In this document: piece by piece, positions 60,637 through 64,000 of the stretch
Numbering within the stretch: position 1 is the stretch's first letter
How the letters are laid out: every line of letters starts with the position of its first letter
NCBI RefSeq assembly: GCF_963583255.1
Contig: NC_084808.1
Location: 27,732,300-27,796,299, forward strand
Length of the DNA: 64,000 nt
Direction: 5' to 3'
DNA from: Pyrus communis
Lineage: Eukaryota > Streptophyta > Magnoliopsida > Rosales > Rosaceae
Notes under the pieces: model-generated
Seen by the model: the letters and a program-made list of their open reading frames with translations, nothing else
Database searches by the model: none
Told to the model about the DNA's origin: nothing
Made by a program: the position numbers and the translations under genes

Positions 60637-62040
60637 ATGACGACTCGTCAAGATCGAAACCCTACCAGCTTGTTTACAAAAGTCTCGAATGTCCTGATCT
60701 TTGTTGGTGGTTTTACCCTCGGGGTTGTACTCAGCAATCTCAAAGAGTACTACCCATTGAATCCTCAGTTAGCAAGCCTATCCATCTCAGCTATCTCATC
60801 ATCCCTTCCATCCAATATTCCTTCACAAACGCTAATGCCTGATGTAACTTCGGCAGTGCAAAATTCAAATCCGAAACTGGAAAATGTAACGGCAGCCCCC
60901 ACGGCATCCAATTCTAATACGAGCCAAACTTTTGCATCCCAAATACGATCTAACAATATGAGCAAAATATGTGTAACCCAACCTGACATAACAGGAGGAT
61001 ATTTAAAGAAATATCTGAGGCCGCCGAAGGCGTTTCACGACATGAACGTTTCACAATTGCTATGGAGAGCCTCGATGAGCCCTTGGATTCCCGAGTATCC
61101 AATCCATCTTGTTCCCAAAGTTGCTTTCATGTTCTTGATAAAGGGACCTGTTCATTTGGCCCTGTTATGGGAAAATTTCTTCGAAGGGCATCAAGGCTTG
61201 TACTCAATTTACGTGCACTCAAGTCCATCCTACGACGCAGCATCGCATCCTGAAAGTCCGGTGTTTCATGAGCGAAGAATTCCTAGTCAGGTGATAAGTT
61301 TTTTGCTTGACTTAATTTATTTTTCCCCAAATACTAATCATATTTCTCTTGATCCTGTTACAATGTTCAGCCTACAACATGTTTTGCAGGAAGTAGAATG
61401 GGGGAAGGTGAGCTTGATTGAGGCTGTGCGCCGCCTATTGGCGAATGCTCTTCTCGACATCTCAAACCAACATTTTGTTCTCCTCTCAGAGACATGCATT
61501 ACCCTCTACAACTTTTCCACTGTCTACTCCTACCTCGTCAACTCAACCCGAACTTTCGTAGAGGTCTTCTTCGATGACCCAAGTTCGGTCGGACGTGGCC
61601 GGTACTATCTCAGCAACTACACGAGAATTACGGTAGATCAATGAAGAAAAAGGTGGGCGTGGTTTGCAATTGATAGAGACGTTGCCATTGAATCCATCTC
61701 GGATTGAAAATACTTCCCGGAATTCCTCAAGTGCAAAGGGCATTGCTTTCCAGATGAACATTATTTGCCAACATTTGTGCACTTGAAATTTGCAGCAAGG
61801 AATGGAAATAGGACTTTGACCTGGGTTGACTGGGGCAAGGGCGGCCCACACCCGATGGAGTACAGGAGCCGGAATGTGACGACGGCACTTCTGAGTAGCC
61901 TGAAGAGTGGTTATGGTCGGAAATGTGAATACAATGGGAGGAGCACGGATGTTTGCTTCTTATTCGCCAGAAAGTTCATGCCTGATAATTTGGATAACCT
62001 GCTGAGACTTGCACCGCAGATCATGTATTTCAGCACATAG
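60637..62040 (+). pseudogene. GT14 family, copy 5, two in-frame stops
   Basis: Exons 60637-61290 and 61390-62040 by homology. The stem is longer than in the other copies (about 40 extra Ser/Asn/Thr-rich residues). The Branch domain is readable ([50 protein letters not shown], then [31 protein letters not shown]). TGA at 61642-61644 replaces the Trp of QWRKGSQW, and TGA at 61705-61707 follows SISD. There is also an extra Phe codon in EVFFDDPSS. Apart from the stops, the frame is preserved to the end, so loss of function looks recent. The intron is only 99 bases and has no in-frame stop. Confidence 0.85.
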
Positions 62041-62257
62041 ATTCAGATTGTTACATTTCCTTTTTGTTAAAACTAAATCCTAAATCAATTTAATTAAACG
62101 ATTCCCATTTAAGCTCTATAAAATCGTTGCAATCGATGTAATTAAATTAGCACAAACGAAATTTAGAGATTAAATAAGCAGGCAAGAGAACTGAAGCCAA
62201 CAAAACAAAACCCGTAGATTTACAACACAAGAACGTTAAAAATGGTTGGTGGTGCGA

Positions 62258-64000
62258 TCACTGACTTGCTCCGCAAGTGTCCTCCGACAAGGACGATGAC
62301 TCGGACATGGATTCAAAGCCGGCCTCGTGACTCGGCGAACCGGACAGGCCCCGAATCTCGTCAATCATTTTCACCACCTGGCTCATCCTGGGACGTTGAT
62401 CAGGCCAAGCGACCGTACAAGCCATTGCAATCTGCAAAAGCCCCACCATCTCCTCCTCAATATCCTTGTACCTCATTAGCTCCAAGTCAAACACCTCCAC
62501 CGTCCATTCTTCCCTGACCACAGACTGGACCCACCTGGGCAGGTCCACAGGCCCACCGTATCCTCCCCCGGACCCGCCATTATCCACCACGGATGGACAC
62601 TTCCCCGTGAGCAGCTCCAGCAGCAGAACACCAAAAGCGTACACGTCTGATTTCTGCGTCAACTTCCGACCGTCCAACGTCTCGGGAGCGCGGTAACCGC
62701 AAGATCGCGGAGCGGACGACGTGGAGGGCGGAGGAGGCACGAAAACGGAGAGTCCGAAGTCGGAGACGCGGGCGTTGCCAGTCTTGTCTAAGAGGATGTT
62801 GGTGGACTTGATGTTACCGTGGGTGAGCTTAAACGGCCTGCACGAGTCGTGAATGCAGGCCAAGCCTCGAGCCGCTCCGGCTGCGATTTTCAGCCTCGTT
62901 GTCCAGTCCAGCGGAGTCCGACCGGGTCCACGGTTTCCTGTTCAAGTTAGCCATCGTTAGTTCACGATAATTACAACTAAGGACAATTACGTAAAAGCGT
63001 GAAGTGCAGCGGAGTTAGTCGCTTTTTGGTCATATTCAGAGCAGGAAAGAAGGAAAAGAAGGGAGCAAAAAACAAAGACAAAAGTAAAAGCAAGATAAAG
63101 ACAGAACTGGAGTTGACAGGACCGACAGTAAAACCCTAAATATATAATTACAAAAAAAACCCTAAATTTGACCCCGTTTGACCTAAAAGTACAGAAAACA
63201 AGGCACCAAATTGAAACCCAGAATTAAACTAATATTTTAAAAAGAAAAAATTTCTTGGCAACCAAACAGAAATTAAGCAGGAAAACTGAAATAAAATTAC
63301 CGTGGAGAACCCAGAACAGGCTGCCATTGGGCATGTAATCGTATACCAACAATTTCTCCTCCCTGGCGAAGTAATAAGCCCTCAAGCTCACAATGTTGGA
63401 ATGGCTGAGCCGCCCCAGTACCGCCATGTGCTGCTCGAACTGAGTCTTCCCGCCAATCTGAGCATCCTTGAGCCTCTTAACCGCCACCACATTGCCATCG
63501 TCGAGAACCGCCTTGTACGCCGTCCCGAACCCGCCTTTCCCCAGCATCTCCGCCGAGGCCCTGAGCAGGTCCTCGAGCTCGAAACGCTTCACTCCTTCGA
63601 AGAACACCATCCGACCCCGCTCGAACACCGGTTGGGCGGCGGAGTAGGGGCTCGACGAGTACACGATCTTCTCAGTTTCTAGAAGCTTCGAGCCGCCCTT
63701 GCCCTGCCGCAGTTTGGCGCTGAAATTCCGCCAGAAGTAGCAGTACAGTAGCAGCGAAACCAGCACGAGAACCAAAGCGTCGCCAACTATAATGGCGATT
63801 AGAGCCACCGGACTCATTTTCGCGTTACCACTTCGGTGAGGATTTCCCGATTTGTTCGGCGCAGAGTTCCCGGGTAACGAACTCGGCGACGACGCTACGA
63901 CGGTTGGGTTAGCTGCAGGCATTACAGGAGACTCAATGGCTCCGTCAGATCCAGGCCGGGTCGGGTCGTTTGGTGTACCCTTGCAGCTCTGCATCGGAGA
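62258..64000 (-). CDS. LRR receptor-like kinase, At1g68400-type, 3' part only
   Basis: Two exons are in the window, 64000-63301 (continuing beyond the edge) and 62937-62258, joined by GT-AG. The visible part starts after the LRR region: a Cys and Pro/Ser-rich juxtamembrane stretch, a membrane span ([20 protein letters not shown]), a basic stop-transfer segment, then a kinase domain: [19 protein letters not shown] (glycine loop), VVAVKRLKD (Lys), [58 protein letters not shown] and [22 protein letters not shown] replaces the usual HRD, and the member belongs to a group often called atypical or inactive kinases. The C-terminus ends [11 protein letters not shown], like At1g68400. It probably acts at the plasma membrane; ligand unknown. 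The 5' LRR exons lie outside the window. Confidence 0.9.

Noticed and set aside
1..64000. CRISPR arrays, bacterial operons or an integrated bacterial system
   Set aside because: The window is plainly plant nuclear DNA with spliced genes; no spaced direct-repeat array of that kind was seen.

Overview
This 64 kb window is plant nuclear DNA. It is AT-rich and intron-rich, with standard GT-AG splice sites, long gene-free stretches packed with small inverted-repeat transposons, and plant-specific gene families (DUF761, QALGGH-type C2H2 zinc finger, plant GT14 glycosyltransferases, plant LRR receptor kinase). The style of the small repeats and the protein variants suggest a Rosaceae tree of the apple/pear type. 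That assignment is inference from pattern recognition; no search was run.

Layout. A small DUF761 gene (about 1.0-1.5 kb) and a nine-exon cytosolic cysteinyl-tRNA synthetase (3.9-7.8 kb) lie on the + strand. From 7.8 to 17 kb there is no gene, only MITE-type repeats. A single-exon C2H2 zinc-finger repressor of the ZFP6/GIS type lies on the - strand at 17.0-17.7 kb with a clear TATA box. From 17.8 to 29.3 kb there is again only repeat-rich intergenic DNA, including a Tourist-like element with intact TAA target duplications and a 1.67 kb element with 'CGGTTCGGTTT' subterminal arrays. An 11-exon DnaJ/J-domain gene matching ARG1 (chaperone DnaJ 15) occupies 29.4-33.7 kb on the - strand.

A 4.4 kb PIF/Harbinger DNA transposon (34134-38538) with two convergent, decayed genes sits 450 bp upstream of ARG1. 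A shorter relative of it is at 46378-47132. Between them lies a metallo-beta-lactamase-fold (LACTB2-like) pseudogene (39.5-43.4 kb) with two nonsense codons and a missing exon. It is followed by a degenerate scrap of GT14 coding sequence and a GGT-rich low-complexity tract.

From 48.9 to 62.0 kb there is a tandem array of GT14 ('Branch', core-2/I-branching-like) glycosyltransferase genes, all on the + strand with the same two-exon structure: three that look intact (48871, 51955, 57448), one truncated (59837) and one with two in-frame stops (60637). The intron of the second copy carries a nonautonomous Copia-type LTR retrotransposon in antisense, and the paralogous intron of the next copy preserves the empty target site. 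The window ends in the 3' part of an LRR receptor-like kinase resembling Arabidopsis At1g68400, on the - strand and running off the right edge.

The genes do not form a pathway. The two themes are local expansion and decay of one Golgi glycosyltransferase family, and dense nested transposon activity. I found no convincing previously undescribed molecular system. The strongest leads are the GT14 array, the Harbinger pair and the nested or empty-site insertions.
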